A stretch of DNA of 64,000 nt from Kingdonia uniflora (GCA_014058105.1 JACGCM010002205.1:3410001-3474000); one strand, 5' to 3'. Numbered from the stretch's first letter, positions 23,021 through 34,028 are shown. A program made the numbers and translations. The notes: generated by a model not told the origin, from the letters alone.

Positions 23021-23463
23021 ATGAAGCTCAATCCCATAATAATTTCTGGACCTCGGGCTTGCCCTCATCTTGTTGCTCTAAAACAATTGCAGAAGTATAA
23101 GCCTATAAGACTTCGAAGAAGGATGAGAGTCGTCTCCTCCAATTTTGAAACCCTAATCCTAGTCGGCCTTTCCCGCTTGGTTTCTCTTCTCTTTAATCCT
23201 TCTAGTTCAATCCATCATCGAATTTACTGTTCATCAGTCCTCCCTCATATTCAACCATTTCTTGTGTTGAACTGCTCTTGAGTTTGCTTGAATTTTTCTC
23301 CTTTAAATCCTAACCCTAGTTGTTTTTCACTAGGGTTTCCATCCTAACCCATCTTCGGCATTGATTCTTAGATTTAATACTTTGCTCTTCCTTTTCTTCT
23401 CCTCTCAAGCCTTGATTGCTCCTTCCTTAGCTCTCATTTCAGATCTTTTTCTTCTTTTGTAAC

Positions 23464-24896
23464 ATGGCTGCAAGCAATCCTTTGAACATACAATAACTAC
23501 CTCCTCCTTCCACCCCACTCATTCTTGAACCCACCCTCATCTCCATCCCATCCTCTCATGCTACTGCTAAATCTCAGCTATACCCCAAGGCGTTAGTGGT
23601 TGCACATAACTCAAGTTCGCTCTGCGATATTGCTTCTGACAATAAACCCTCCTTTGTTTGTGTTGCCGTGGTTCATACAGTTAAACCAGTGCTTGAGGAG
23701 TTCAAACCTAACACTCAAATCTCCATGAAAGAAGGCATGCCGGTGATTTTATTCTCACTGTCCGATCTGAACAAAGCTATTGCAGCTTTTATCACTACTC
23801 TAGTTATGAGCTTTCCTACCGGCAAACCCAATTTTGACATTATCGAGATTAATTTCAATTCCAATTGGGGTCTTACTGATGTACCGAAGGTCAAGGTGCT
23901 CGATTTTAAACACATTATGGTGAAGTTAATGTCAGAAAAGGATGTTACAAAGGCTCTCACTAGAGAGTCACGGCAAATCGAAGGATTCTTCTTCAAGCTC
24001 GCTCGGTGGACTGTCAATTTCGACCCCAAAAAGGACTCTCCTTTTGCTCCTGTTTAGATTCAGTTTCTGAGTTTAATGTTACATCTACAAAACAATGGAA
24101 TCATCAAGGAATTGGCCGGTCTCGTTGGGAAGTATTTAATAACGGATACAGCAACTCTTAGTCTGAGTCGACCATGCACTGTTCGGGCTTGTGTGGAAGT
24201 TAACCTTATGAAAGAACTATTGGAAAAAGTGGGATTCGCCTTCAGAAAATCTTACACATTGGAGCAAGCAGTCCTGTACAAAAGACTTCTAAAGTTCTCT
24301 ATAAACTGCATTCTTCAAGGGCACAATAAAATGAACTGTACCAAACTCCTCCCACCTGATTAAAGGGAGGCGATTCGACATGGGAAAGCTTCGACAATGG
24401 AGACAGCTATTCCCACAAAAAATAAAACATCACAGGATCAGATTATAGGGATTCTGGAAGCTGACTATGGGCATCTTACAGTAGCAACTACGCCTCAACC
24501 AGTGGGGAAGAATGCAGCAATGGCAGTGGCACACCAAGTAGCGTTGAAAGAGGGGCAGCTAGCTACGAGAACAGAGAGGAAACATGCACTGAATACTACA
24601 TCAACTGAACTTTACAGGGTGGGGCAAAATGCAGCTAGCACATTCGTGAACAACATTGAAGCGGCGGTGGTTGGATGAGTTGGAACTGTAAAAGATATCG
24701 AAACACAACAAATTTTAGATGGGGTTTTCGAGCAGCTGAAGGACTTGGATCGAGGATGCCATTCAGGCATTGAGTACTATGGGAAGGAAGACACCACAGA
24801 CTGGACTCTAGTCAAGCAGCGCCGATCTAAACCTCAACGTATTCGACTCAGCATAGTAACAAGGAGTAAGGGTGCTCTCCAATCTAAGTCCAAGTA
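23464..24896 (+). pseudogene. LINE ORF1 (DUF4283 / zf-CCHC_4 type)
   Basis: It starts at ATG 23464 (MAASNPLNIQ), followed by a TAA, and reopens to 24054 with VILFSLSDLNKAIAAFITTL, EINFNSNWGLTDVPKVKVLD and FFFKLARWTVNFDPKKDSPF, the DUF4283 pattern of plant LINE ORF1. After a stop it continues with GLVGKYLITDTATLSLSRPC, VRACVEVNLMKELLEKVGFA and the knuckle INCILQGHNKMNC (about 24310-24345), in which the first Cys is missing. The C-terminal part (24397-24896) is polar and ends in a basic tail (QSKSK). ORF1 proteins bind RNA and help target-primed reverse transcription. Confidence 0.82.
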
Positions 24897-24905
24897 ATTT
24901 ACATA

Positions 24906-27900
24906 GTGAAAGGTCCTTTACTAGTTTAGAATTGTAGGGGCATTGGCAATGCCAAAACAATAAATCATCTCAAGAGAATTATCAAGCAACACCAAATTTC
25001 AATAGTGGTTTTGCTCGAACCTTTTTCAGGATGCATCACTAGGCTTATTATGGGTAGGAAAATAAATTGTACCTCTTTAATGTCTAACCAGCACATGGGG
25101 GGAAAAATTTGGGTATTGTGGAAGCAAGACTATCAGGTTGAATTAGTTTCAGCTTCTAATCAAATGTTGCATTGTAAGATGAGTTTTAATAATCAATGGA
25201 GTTCCTTTGTTACCATCGTCTATGCCAAATGTGACATAATCGAAAGAAGAACACTATAGGAGGACATTACTACAATCTCTTTGACAATGAGTTCTTCATG
25301 GTGTACTATAGGTGATTTAAATACTGTGAGACACCATTCAGAAAGGCTTGGGGGGTGAAGATTCCCACATAGATCCTTGGTTGAATTTGAGGAAATGATT
25401 CAGTCAGCCGGTCTAATGGAGGCTTCGTTCATTGGCTCCAGCTACACATGGTGCAATAATCATCACGATAACTCCAGACAATGGACACGGTTGGATATAA
25501 CATTGGTGAACCCCAGCTTCATAACATCCTTTCCCATTCACAAAATTACCCATTTGGAAAGAGTTTGTTCTGATCATTCTCCACTACTTCTTTCTTTTAC
25601 CAACAATCTGCATCAAGGTGCCCGACCATTTCAGTTCTTGAAAATGTAGGCATCTCATGCTGGCTTCCCAACCTTGGTACAAGATAACTGGCCTAGTGGT
25701 ATCTTCGGCAACTGTTTATCTTCTTTTGCCTATAAGATTAAGAAGGTTAAATATGCACTCAGGGATTGGAATACAAATGTATTTGGCAACGTAACTCAGA
25801 ATATCCATAAGCTACAAGATAGACTGCGGCACCTGGATCACTTACTGCAGGAAGGTTGGGATGAACAGGTTAGTATCGAGTTGGGCACGGTACAGAGAGA
25901 ACATACGGCTATCCTACACAATGAGGAGGTGTTTTGGAGGGAACAGTTCAGAGTGAAGTGGGTTGCGGTAGGTGATGCCAATACAAATTTTTTTCATACT
26001 ATAACGCAAGTTAATAGAAAACAAACTTTCATGACCGACTTTACTCTCCCTGATAGAACTGAGACAGCTGAGGTAGATGATATTCACGAAGCCGCGATGG
26101 GATATTTCTGGGATGTGCTACAGTCCACAACCACTACTGAGGATGCAGAATTACTTGAGTGTATTCCTAATGTCATAACTGCAGACGAAGATGCCAGTCT
26201 CACATGCATTCCAACTTTAGACGAATTATAAGCCAGTGTATTCCAAATCCTCAGTGATAGTGCTCCGGGCAGCGATGGTTTCACATCAGTCTTCTTTACT
26301 TCATGTTGGGACATCATCAATGACGATCTACATGGCGTTGCCAAGGAATTCTTCAATGGTGCCCCACTCTCAAGGAGCTATACTTCTTCGTTCCTCTCAC
26401 TTATACCAAAAGTGGATACCCCAGCATCGTTGGGTGACTACAGACCAATTAGTCTGTGCTCTGTAGTATACAAAAAAAATTCATCAATTATTACTAACAG
26501 TTTAAGCAAACTTCTTCACAAATTAATCTCCGGGAATCAGGGAGCATACATTCAGGGCAAGGACATTAGTGAGACCATTACATTAGCTCAGGAAATGGTT
26601 GGGGATTTTCACAGAAAGGTTTGAGGCACTAATGTTATGATCAAGATTGACATGATGTAGGCTTATGATAGACTGGATTGGAGGTTCTTACTTCAGGTTT
26701 TTCACAAATTTGGTTTCTCCAGCAGATGTATTTCACTCATAGCACAATGTGTTGAAACACCATGGATCTCGGTGGTTCTACAGGGGATCTTCAAAGGCTA
26801 CTTCAAGTCCTCACAAGGCTTGCGACAAGGGGATCCTCTTTCTTCATTGCTCTTTATTATTGTAAAAAAAGTACTATCCAGAGGACTCTCCAAATGCTTT
26901 TTGGAGGGCAAGATTGGGATATTCCATACATCTAGAGGTTATACTCCTATCACTCATCTCTTATATGCTGATGATTTCCTCATTTTCTTAAATGGAAGTC
27001 AACAATCCATATCCGGGTTAATGCATTTCCTAGCACGTTATGAAAATTTCTTCGGCCAATTAATCAACAAAGCGAAAAGCGGCTTATATGTCCACCACAA
27101 TGTATCTGCGTCAAGAAAATATATCATCCATAATGCTTATTGGTTTTAACATCGCTCTTTTCCAATGACCTATTTGGGAGCTCCTATAAGTTACGGTCGG
27201 GTACTGCTTACTCATTTTGATCCATTGCTCACCAAAATTCAACGGCGAATCGAAGGGTGGCAAGGAAAGCTCTTATCATAGGGAGGTAAATTAGTGATGA
27301 TCAACCACGTTCTAAACTCAATGCCCATACATCTCTCTCATGTATCACGGTACCTCATGGAATTATAACCAAGATCGAAACAATGTTTTCGAACTTCTTT
27401 TGGGGCAGTTTTTACAGGAAAAATAAGCGATATTGGGTTGCATGGGATGTACTTTGTCTTCCAAAGAATGAGGGAGGACTTGGAATACGGCGAGTCGAAG
27501 ATATCAAGTATAGTCTCCTCCTTAAGAAGTACTGGAATTTTTTGTATAGCAGCTCTACATGGGCATCTTTATATAGGAACAAATATACCATCGAAGGCAA
27601 AAACCAACAGGCTGCATTTTGGGGATTCAGTTCTTAGGAAACAGATGAAAGGCCCCCTTCAGACAGTAGAATACAACACTACTTGGTGCCTCGGCAAGGG
27701 AAACAAGAAATTTTGGTTCGACGATTAGACCGGGTAAGGCAGTTTATCGAATATTCTTAACATAAAATGTACGCAGCAGTTTATGGTGAAAGACATTCTT
27801 ATGACTGATGGTACCTGGAAATGGGAGCTTTTGGAGCATTAAATCCCACCCCATTGGAAGCATACCTTATCCCATATATTTTTCCTGAATGAAGATACAG

Positions 27901-28940
27901 ATAAACCACTTTGGGGTCCATCAGACAAAGGCAACTTCACCGTTAAATCTGCCTAGAATTTATGGCGCAGCATAGAGGTTAAACATGGACGTATGAAATG
28001 GATATGGCACAACTCAATACTGGCAAAAGTACAAGTCTTCAGTTGGAAAGATTGGAAGGAAGTTATACCTGTGGACGTGCTCATACAACAACAAATCCCT
28101 TTTGTTTCTCGGTGTTACTATTGCTAGTTTGGTGAAACTAAAACATTCAACCATCTGCTTGTTCAGGGAATTGTTGTTGCTGCAGTTTTGGCTTTCTTTG
28201 GCAATGCTTGTGGTGTACGACATGGGGTAAATGATAGTTAGTGGACTCGACAGGGTCTTTGGTTTCAGGCAGCTAGTTCCGGTACTCAAATGGGCGTCGT
28301 AATAGGAGTATTCCCTGCCTACATAATCTGGGAATTATGGAAAGCTCAATGTACTTATAGGTTTGCGGAAAAGCAACTCTCTCCCTTGGTTATCATCAAC
28401 AACATCAACAAAGCTCTTAAAGCGAGCATGCTCAAAATCAAAATAATGCAAAACAACAACTTCAGCGACCTCATCTCACTACAAGTCTTGCAATTGGTTA
28501 AACAATCCGTGACTACCAAAGGACTTGTGCTTGTACGATGGACATTCCCACCTCTCGGTCATTTCAAGCTCAATAGTGATGGTTCAACACTTCCTTCTGG
28601 AATGAGTAGAGTTGGAGGAGTAATTAGAAACAATATGGGTGAACTTCAACTTGGGTACTACATTGCACTTGGTCATGGCACTAACACAGCTGCAGAAATG
28701 TTCGCTCTCCTTCATGGTTTAATGCATTGCAAACAATAGAACTGGCTTCCACTCATCATTGAAGTAGATACTCAACTTCTGGTAAACTAGTTCAGATCTC
28801 AATATATTTTTACCGCAAAGTATAATGTGACTTGGAAGCTTATTACTCAGCTAGGAATAGAGCTATAAATTACCATGATACATAGTTACAGGGAAGGCAA
28901 TTGTACAGCTGACAGCCTCTCGAAGCTAGGCAGCTCATAG
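24906..28940 (+). pseudogene. LINE ORF2 (endonuclease, RT, zf-RVT, RNase H)
   Basis: The start codon reads GTG at 24906, and the expected Trp of 'VWNCRGIG' is a TAG. Endonuclease 24930-25640: NCRGIGNAKTINHLKRIIKQ, VVLLEPFSG, IGDLNTV (for GDFN) and CSDHSPLL with the catalytic Asp-His kept. RT 26250-27160: LIPKVDTPASLGDYRPISLC, QGLRQGDPLSSLLF and an intact YADDFLIF. The zf-RVT region at 27950-28170 is broken. RNase H 28540-28930: LNSDGSTLPSG, AAEMFALLHGL and IEVDT, keeping Asp, Glu and Asp. Stops occur in every domain (for example after FHRKV at 26622). Confidence 0.9.
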
Positions 28941-29359
28941 CACTCATAACTTTTCTGGAATGCATCCACTCTTCCTAGGCAGATATGTGCAACATACTTC
29001 ATGGATAAACTAAGAATAGCCACAATTAGGCAATAAAATAGTGGCCAGGCTTTATGTCCTCCATATGTCTTACTGCTTTTCTCAATAAATAAAAATACGT
29101 TTGTTCAAAAAAAAAATGAGCCAATGTTCATATACGAGGCACATATTCCTAAAACTTTTAAGAAATAATTTGCATAAAAAAAACCAAAAAGGGTCCCCCA
29201 TGGGGTAGGTCCAGTCAATTAGAATTTTTAAAAAAAATTAGGCTCAATTTGACCAAAAATTAGGCTATTTAAAGTCATTTTAGTGTCTGGACCGGTCTGA
29301 CTCGGTCTGGGTCAAGGCCTGGACCGGGTTGACTGATTTGAAATGGTTTGACTCGATTA

Positions 29360-29643
29360 CACGTGCCCCGCACATGCACCACACGCACACGTGTTATGTA
29401 TGTACATGCGTCACATACATTACTACCACGTGCCTCACACGTACACTGCCACGTCACTGCTCTAGTGGCAACAAGGAATATTCCGGTGACCGTCCGATTA
29501 AATTTTCTGACCAAAATTCTGGCGAGATTCCGGCGTCCGTCCGTGCCATTCACTTTTTTTACATGCCCCACGTGCCACATCCGCTTGTCATGTGTCCTCG
29601 ACCCTTGTCACTACTGACGTCACTGTGGATAAGGATGACGTCA
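29360..29643. promoter_or_regulatory. Cluster of palindromic ACGT-core motifs
   Basis: Four CACGTG palindromes (29360, 29388, 29427, 29569) and two TGACGTCA palindromes (29615, 29636) fall in 284 bases, with further ccacgtca and cacacgta sites. CACGTG (G-box) and TGACGTCA (C-box, as-1 like) are known binding sites of plant bZIP and bHLH factors. The sites are read directly. A role as an enhancer of the copia leader is inference. Confidence 0.5.
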
Positions 29644-29757
29644 TAATAAAAATTTAAAAAAAAAAAAAATCATTAAATACCTCTTCTCCTAATCGTTTGG
29701 TTTTCGTAAAATCTCTTATTAGAAGGAAAGATCTGCTCTCCTAGTTCCTAGAGCGTA

Positions 29758-29770
29758 AGTGCTGATAATG
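29758..29770 (-). other. Copia primer-binding site, degenerate
   Basis: On the - strand CATTATCAGCACTTA follows the 5' LTR. It resembles the TGGTATCAGAGC type complementary to initiator tRNA-Met, with changes. The position fits; the match is partial. Confidence 0.45.
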
Positions 29771-30026
29771 TGTTAGGATATGATGAATCTAGAGCAATAT
29801 AAGACTATAACATGAACAAGAGAGAAAGAAAGAAAGAGATTTATTGATTATCATAACCATGTTCTCTGTACATAGTACAGTGATATATATAGACAACCCA
29901 GAAGGGTTCCCTATTCTACTCTAACTCACCCCATAACCCTATTGGCCTATGGGTTTGCTAGGAGTCTATATAGGACATCCCAACCCTGTTGGGTTCCTAG
30001 CCTGGGCTTGGACCCAACTCCTAGCA
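29771..30026 (-). repeat. 5' LTR of the copia element
   Basis: 256 bases with intact TG and CA ends on the element strand (TGCTAGGAGTTGGGTCC to CATATCCTAACA). It matches 17399-17655 with about 8 percent difference by eye. Confidence 0.9.
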
Positions 30027-30073
30027 GGAACAACATTTGTCACCATTAACTGATTCCAAATAATTTGTTCCCC
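30027..30073 (-). pseudogene. Serpin N-terminal remnant on the far side of the copia insertion
   Basis: Read on the - strand just before the copia 5' LTR: one frame gives NYLESVN, and one base later TNVV and, across the junction, PLS. Plant serpins begin with a pattern like DLxESITNQTNVSLxLAKHV, so both pieces fit in order, and the exon resumes at 17398 with FVKSVRMEKAKDSNLVLSPL. The identification depends on short matches and on the insertion model. Confidence 0.5.
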
Positions 30074-30720
30074 TGAAAATAATGTAATCTTCTTTTAGTG
30101 CAACAAAATAAAACTTGATAGAGTCCTAAGGCTTTCAAAAACATAACCATATAAACATCATAGAAATAATAAACGAGAAATATCAAAGATAAAGAAAGGT
30201 GAGAGAAAGAGAAAGAGGGAGAGACAAAATTTGAATTAGATTGAGAAAATTGAGGCTTACATATGTACTTATTTGCCTAAAAAAAGGATGGTGACTTAAG
30301 AAAGAGAATTCAAATACCCACAAACTTACAAGGCAATTCTCTAAAGAGGAATTCAATTATAGACATACTCAAAAGTTAATGAAAAAATTTCTAAATCGTA
30401 ATTACATCCAAACTTGTAAATTGGAAAAAGAAAAAGAAAAAACACTATCTTTAACAATGAGGGAATTCTTAGTTGGTAGGACTAGTGGCTTGAAAAATGA
30501 AAACCAAGAGGTCCTCGAATAAATTCCCTCAAGCAGCTTCCAAAAAAGAAAAAAACTCTATCTTTAATAAACTAGAAATAACAAAATCTAAATTCCAAGA
30601 TCCCTCTTTACAATATGCAAATCAATGAAGAAAAGATTGACAAACCTTGAAGTCAGATTGTAGAAGAAGAAGAAAAAAATTGTCTCTTAATTATATATAT
30701 ATTTTTTATGAAGTTGTATT
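30074..30720. other. AT-rich stretch, possible serpin 5' flank
   Basis: No ORF is supported. It contains purine-rich runs (gagagaaagagaaagagggagag near 30210) that on the - strand would be a pyrimidine-rich leader, and a TTATTTTCAG acceptor-like site just before the serpin remnant. If the split-gene reading is right, this is the serpin leader or promoter side. Confidence 0.4.
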
Positions 30721-30728
30721 TATAGAAG

Positions 30729-32473
30729 CTGGGGCGAAACCAGGATTTCATGCTGAGGGTAACATATTACGGGGGTTCGGGGGCTTGACCCCGATTTTTT
30801 TTTTGAGGGTATATCAGTAATTTTAGAGGGATATTTACTAACATTATTGATTAATTACATAATTTCTTTACGTATACTAAACAAGTTATTGACATATCTC
30901 AAACATAGCAGTTCATGATAGAAATAATTTATTTTAAAGAAATATATATATAAACAAGTATCTGATAAATCTAGGAATTCTTGAGAGATCCATAACCAAT
31001 ATAGCAAACGCTACCATGAACAATTGTATCACCTGAAAATTAAAAACTAAATCTATTAGTTCATCTGCAAAAAAAATTATATAAGCTTACAAGAGGCTTC
31101 CATAAGTTTAATATTCATTAAGTAAAAGTATAAAATTTTACATATTTGGAAATTCATAAAAAACTTTATATATAGATCAATATTCAAAAAGGCACAAAAG
31201 TAATTGCCCTCACCCTTTCATAAAAAATCTAGTCAAGAGTGACAAAGACATCTGCACAAATATTAATATACGACATACTACTAAAAAACTTCCCTACAGT
31301 CCCCCGCTAAACAAAACGCTTCTATTATCGAATCTGAACAAATACTTTGAGAAAATTCCCTTTCCAATGTACGCTCGTCGAACCTCATCACGTTGGTTAA
31401 CATTATGCTGCCCAATTGGAATACGTAGTTCAGGATTACGTTTAAGAAAAATAACAACATCTTCTGGTTCAACTAGAATAACAACAATTTATTCCTCTTC
31501 TTCATGAACAATTATTTCTTCTACTTCGAGAGGAGTACCAAAAACCAGTTCAATAGGAGAAATAATTTCTTCCAATTCAATTGGAGCAACAACAACTTCT
31601 ACCGGTTTAATAGGAGAAACAATTGCATCAAATTCTATAGGAGCAATAACAACTTCTACTGGTTAACATGTTCTTCAAGTTCAGCAGGAAGAACAAATTC
31701 TGGTTCAAGTCTTTTCAATTTAAAAAGACATTACTCGGGACTATCAAATATAGAAGATGTATTACCTTTCAATTGATTGCCATTTGGTATCTTGAAAAAT
31801 GATGAAATTTGTCTCTGTATTCTAACCTATAATAATAAGATACAAGCCCAAAAGGTATAACGAGTATTAGAAGTTGAAATACATTTCAAAACCCAATTCA
31901 AATCAGTAAAACCCCCAATTTCTTCCTTATATTGAGTAATCTCCTCACCCCATTAGAGTATGTATACCAATTTGAAAATTTGCAATGTTAGGGGGGCATG
32001 AAACCTAATTAAGAATCCTATAAATCAAAAACAAGTAAAGCCCAAACATAATCAGTTAATCACACAAAATTTGAGAGATAGAAAGGTATATCTAGCTTGG
32101 TAAAATCAATGTTGGGGCTAATCAGTAACCAGACAACCAATTTTAGATTTTTAGGGCAATGACTTATCCTTCTTCTCCTCGTAATATCGACTCATCACCC
32201 ATCTCCTCTATTATCAAAATGTGAGCCGTAAGGCAATGTATCAATGACTAATCAACAACCAGATGGAGATAATCAAGACCAGACCTAAAGGCTAGATTAA
32301 GAGGAACGAAGAACAAAGGGAGTAGTTGCTGCCTTTGTGTGTGTGATAGGACTGAGGAAAGGCAGAGAAGATGTGTGAGACAAAGAGAGGACTGAGAAAA
32401 GAAACTAATTTTTTTTATCAAAACTTGACCCCGGGCTATAGACCGGGTGAGTCTTCTACTGGTTCCGCCCCTG
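30729..32473 (-). mobile_element. hAT-type DNA transposon, deletion derivative
   Basis: The ends are imperfect inverted repeats: left CTGGGGCGAAACCAG, right (reverse complement) CAGGGGCGGAACCAG, the CAGGGGCGG-type terminus common in plant hAT elements. Outside lies a perfect 8-bp target duplication, tatagaag (30721-30728 and 32474-32481), the hAT length. Inside, the - strand codes a piece of a TTF-type zinc-finger hAT transposase (see 31285-31800), but the catalytic core is absent. At 1745 bp it is far shorter than an autonomous element. Confidence 0.9.
31285..31800 (-). pseudogene. hAT transposase N-terminal fragment (TTF-type zinc-finger family)
   Basis: Read on the - strand: EPEDVVIFLKRNPELRIPIG followed by QHNVNQRDEVRRAYIGKGIF (about 31470-31340). 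This matches the 'LPxDPGxRxxIxxYxxNQRDEVRRAYLxxGPxQP' segment that opens plant TTF-type hAT proteins. It stops at a TAG near 31301. Upstream (31676-31500), acidic repeats read PVEVVIAPIEFDAIVSPI / PVEVVVAPIELEEIISPI, about two copies of an 18-residue unit, ending in HEEEE and a TAA. No DDE or dimerisation region remains, so the protein could not transpose DNA. Confidence 0.7.
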
Positions 32474-32605
32474 TATAGAAGAGATAGAAGTGAGAAGTTT
32501 TTTGCAAAAAATTGAGTTTTGCAGAAAAAGAGTTAGTTTAGGATTAGGTTTAGGGTTTCTGCCTATTTCAAGAGTATTGGACTCTTATAAATTGGAAAGA
32601 TCTCA

Positions 32606-32967
32606 GAGCAGCTATAGTCGACTCCTCAAATATTAGCTACCAAATATGGTTTTATTGGCTAGTAAAAGTCAAATTATTTTTTTCCTTATATTGGACTCCT
32701 CAAAAATTACTCTTCAAATGCTACATGTCACATTTTCCATAAAATCCTAAACTTTTTAGGCAGATTTTATTTTAGTTTTAACCAAATTTGATTGTCACGT
32801 AAACATTAAATTTGGTTTGAAGAGTGGAAAAAAAAGTCAAATTTGATGATCAAATATGACTTTAGGCAATTTGACTTTATTTGGAAAGTCGGATATATGT
32901 ATTTTATAGGAATTTGGCTCTTCAAATTTGCCTTTAAACCAATATAGAAAGTTGAGTACAACTGCTC
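32606..32967. mobile_element. Putative MITE (362 bp)
   Basis: Left end gagcagctatagtcgactcc, right end reverse complement gagcagttgtactcaacttt: imperfect inverted repeats of about 20 bases. Inside are repeated 'gactcctcaaa' and 'agtcaaatt' words. The flanks are TCA (left) and TTA (right), compatible with a 3-bp duplication of the Tourist/Harbinger type after one change. There is no coding content. The family is uncertain. Confidence 0.5.
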
Positions 32968-32981
32968 TTAGCTACTACTGG

Positions 32982-33560
32982 TCTATAAATATCAATCTTG
33001 ATGCTAAAGCGTAGTCTTTCACTATCTATCATGGGAAAAGAGGCAGGTCAGACTCAAAGAATAAGGTAGAATCTGACCCTAAGAAAAAAATCAGTAAAAA
33101 AGCGCATGAATCTTGGAAGCCCTATAGATTCGAAACCTGAGCAGGAATTTACGTAAATCTAATGAATTTGAGATTTTTTCATTTGCCATTTTATTTTGCA
33201 ATTCTAGATTTTAGGGGAGATTCAGGAACAATTTCTCAATAATCGACCTAATTTCTTATCAGAAATAATATTTTTTTTCTTCTTCTCTATTTAGGGCCTG
33301 TTTCAATAGGAGACTTATTCCAGCCAGCTTTTTACATTACTTTCCTATTCAAAATAGTTGTTACAGTTAGTTCCTTAGATTAAGCATTTGACTATGTAAA
33401 GTTGTTAGTTTAACTATCTCCTTAGGTATAGGAACTACCCAAGTATATCACTCATGTACAACTCTATAAATCTCTACAATTGTAAGTATCAATTTAGTGC
33501 AGAATATACTAAATTACTTTCTTACTTGTTTTGTTCTCTCCTTCCTCACTATACTTATTA
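32982..33560. other. AT-rich spacer, possibly with an old solo LTR
   Basis: No ORF is supported. Around 33360-33510 the text (gttacagttagttccttag ... caactctataaatctctaca ... caatttagtgcagaatatac) reads like a copia-type LTR promoter and leader, but no ends or target duplication are visible. Confidence 0.3.
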
Positions 33561-34028
33561 GCTTAGTTTGGTTTCGCTACAAACATGATGTAAATGCAAG
33601 CAATTTGCATTTCAAACCACTTTCATGTGTTTGGAACAATTTACAATTACAATGTGGTGCATTTAAAATAATTGTATCTATTTGGTTCATTTTTGCAAAA
33701 CAAACAAATTGTATTTCCATGCAAAAGCTTCACCTTTTGCTTACATTAAAAAATCTCTATAACAGAGTTTGCATTTTGGCTTTCTACTTGTGAGAAAAAA
33801 TAAGAGGGAAAGAATGACCTTTTAAGAGATAAAAAGATGTAGTTATAATTTGCATTTGCATAGCAATGCACCTAGCCAAACATAAACATCAATATGAGTT
33901 TAGTTGCACTTCCAGTGTATTACATTCCTACCTTTATTGAAAAAATTCTCCCGACTTTTAATGCAATGCAAATCATTGCAAATGCATTGGATTTGCATTG
34001 CATTGTACATGTAGCAAACCAAACTGAG
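33561..34028. mobile_element. Putative MITE (468 bp)
   Basis: Left end gcttagtttggtttcgctac, right end reverse complement gctcagtttggtttgctaca: inverted repeats that stay similar for about 45 bases (atgcaa-rich). The interior is AT-rich with many tgcatttgcat words and no coding capacity. atta lies on both flanks, too short to prove a target duplication. Confidence 0.55.

Larger units (their letters stand above)
23020..29116 (+). mobile_element. L1-type LINE (plant, with RNase H domain)
   Basis: A non-LTR retrotransposon on the + strand: ORF1 (DUF4283 plus zinc knuckle), ORF2 (endonuclease, RT, zf-RVT, RNase H), then a 3' end with aataaataaaaatacgtttg and a poly(A) tract at 29107-29116. It sits in the leader of the copia element in opposite orientation. 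The 5' end is uncertain: I place it between 22990 and 23465, and no target duplication could be matched to the 3' flank tgagccaatgttcatatacg. Several stops and a mutated ORF2 start show it is inactive. Confidence 0.85.
29117..29770 (-). other. Copia leader, right part, to the 5' LTR
   Basis: Non-coding sequence between the LINE poly(A) and the copia 5' LTR. Its middle (29281-29645) is much richer in G and C than the surroundings and dense in ACGT motifs (separate entry). At its right end, TTATCAGCAC on the - strand lies close to the LTR. Confidence 0.55.
17399..30026 (-). mobile_element. Ty1/copia LTR retrotransposon with nested LINE
   Basis: Two 256-257 bp LTRs (17399-17655 and 29771-30026) enclose a decayed copia polyprotein on the - strand, in the copia order gag, integrase, RT, RNase H. 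A LINE in opposite orientation is inserted in its long leader. The LTR copies differ at about 20 of 256 positions by eye. The five bases outside are aaaac (left) and ggaac (right), equal if two G-to-A changes occurred on this strand. Both flanks carry serpin exon 1 pieces, so the insertion point was inside that gene. Confidence 0.87.

Noticed and set aside
29275..29646. Overlapping open frames on both strands in the copia leader
   Set aside because: They are a by-product of the GC-richer, ACGT-rich patch; composition is Thr/His/Arg-biased with no domain.
33300..33520. Solo copia LTR
   Set aside because: Promoter-like words only; no TG/CA ends and no target duplication could be fixed.
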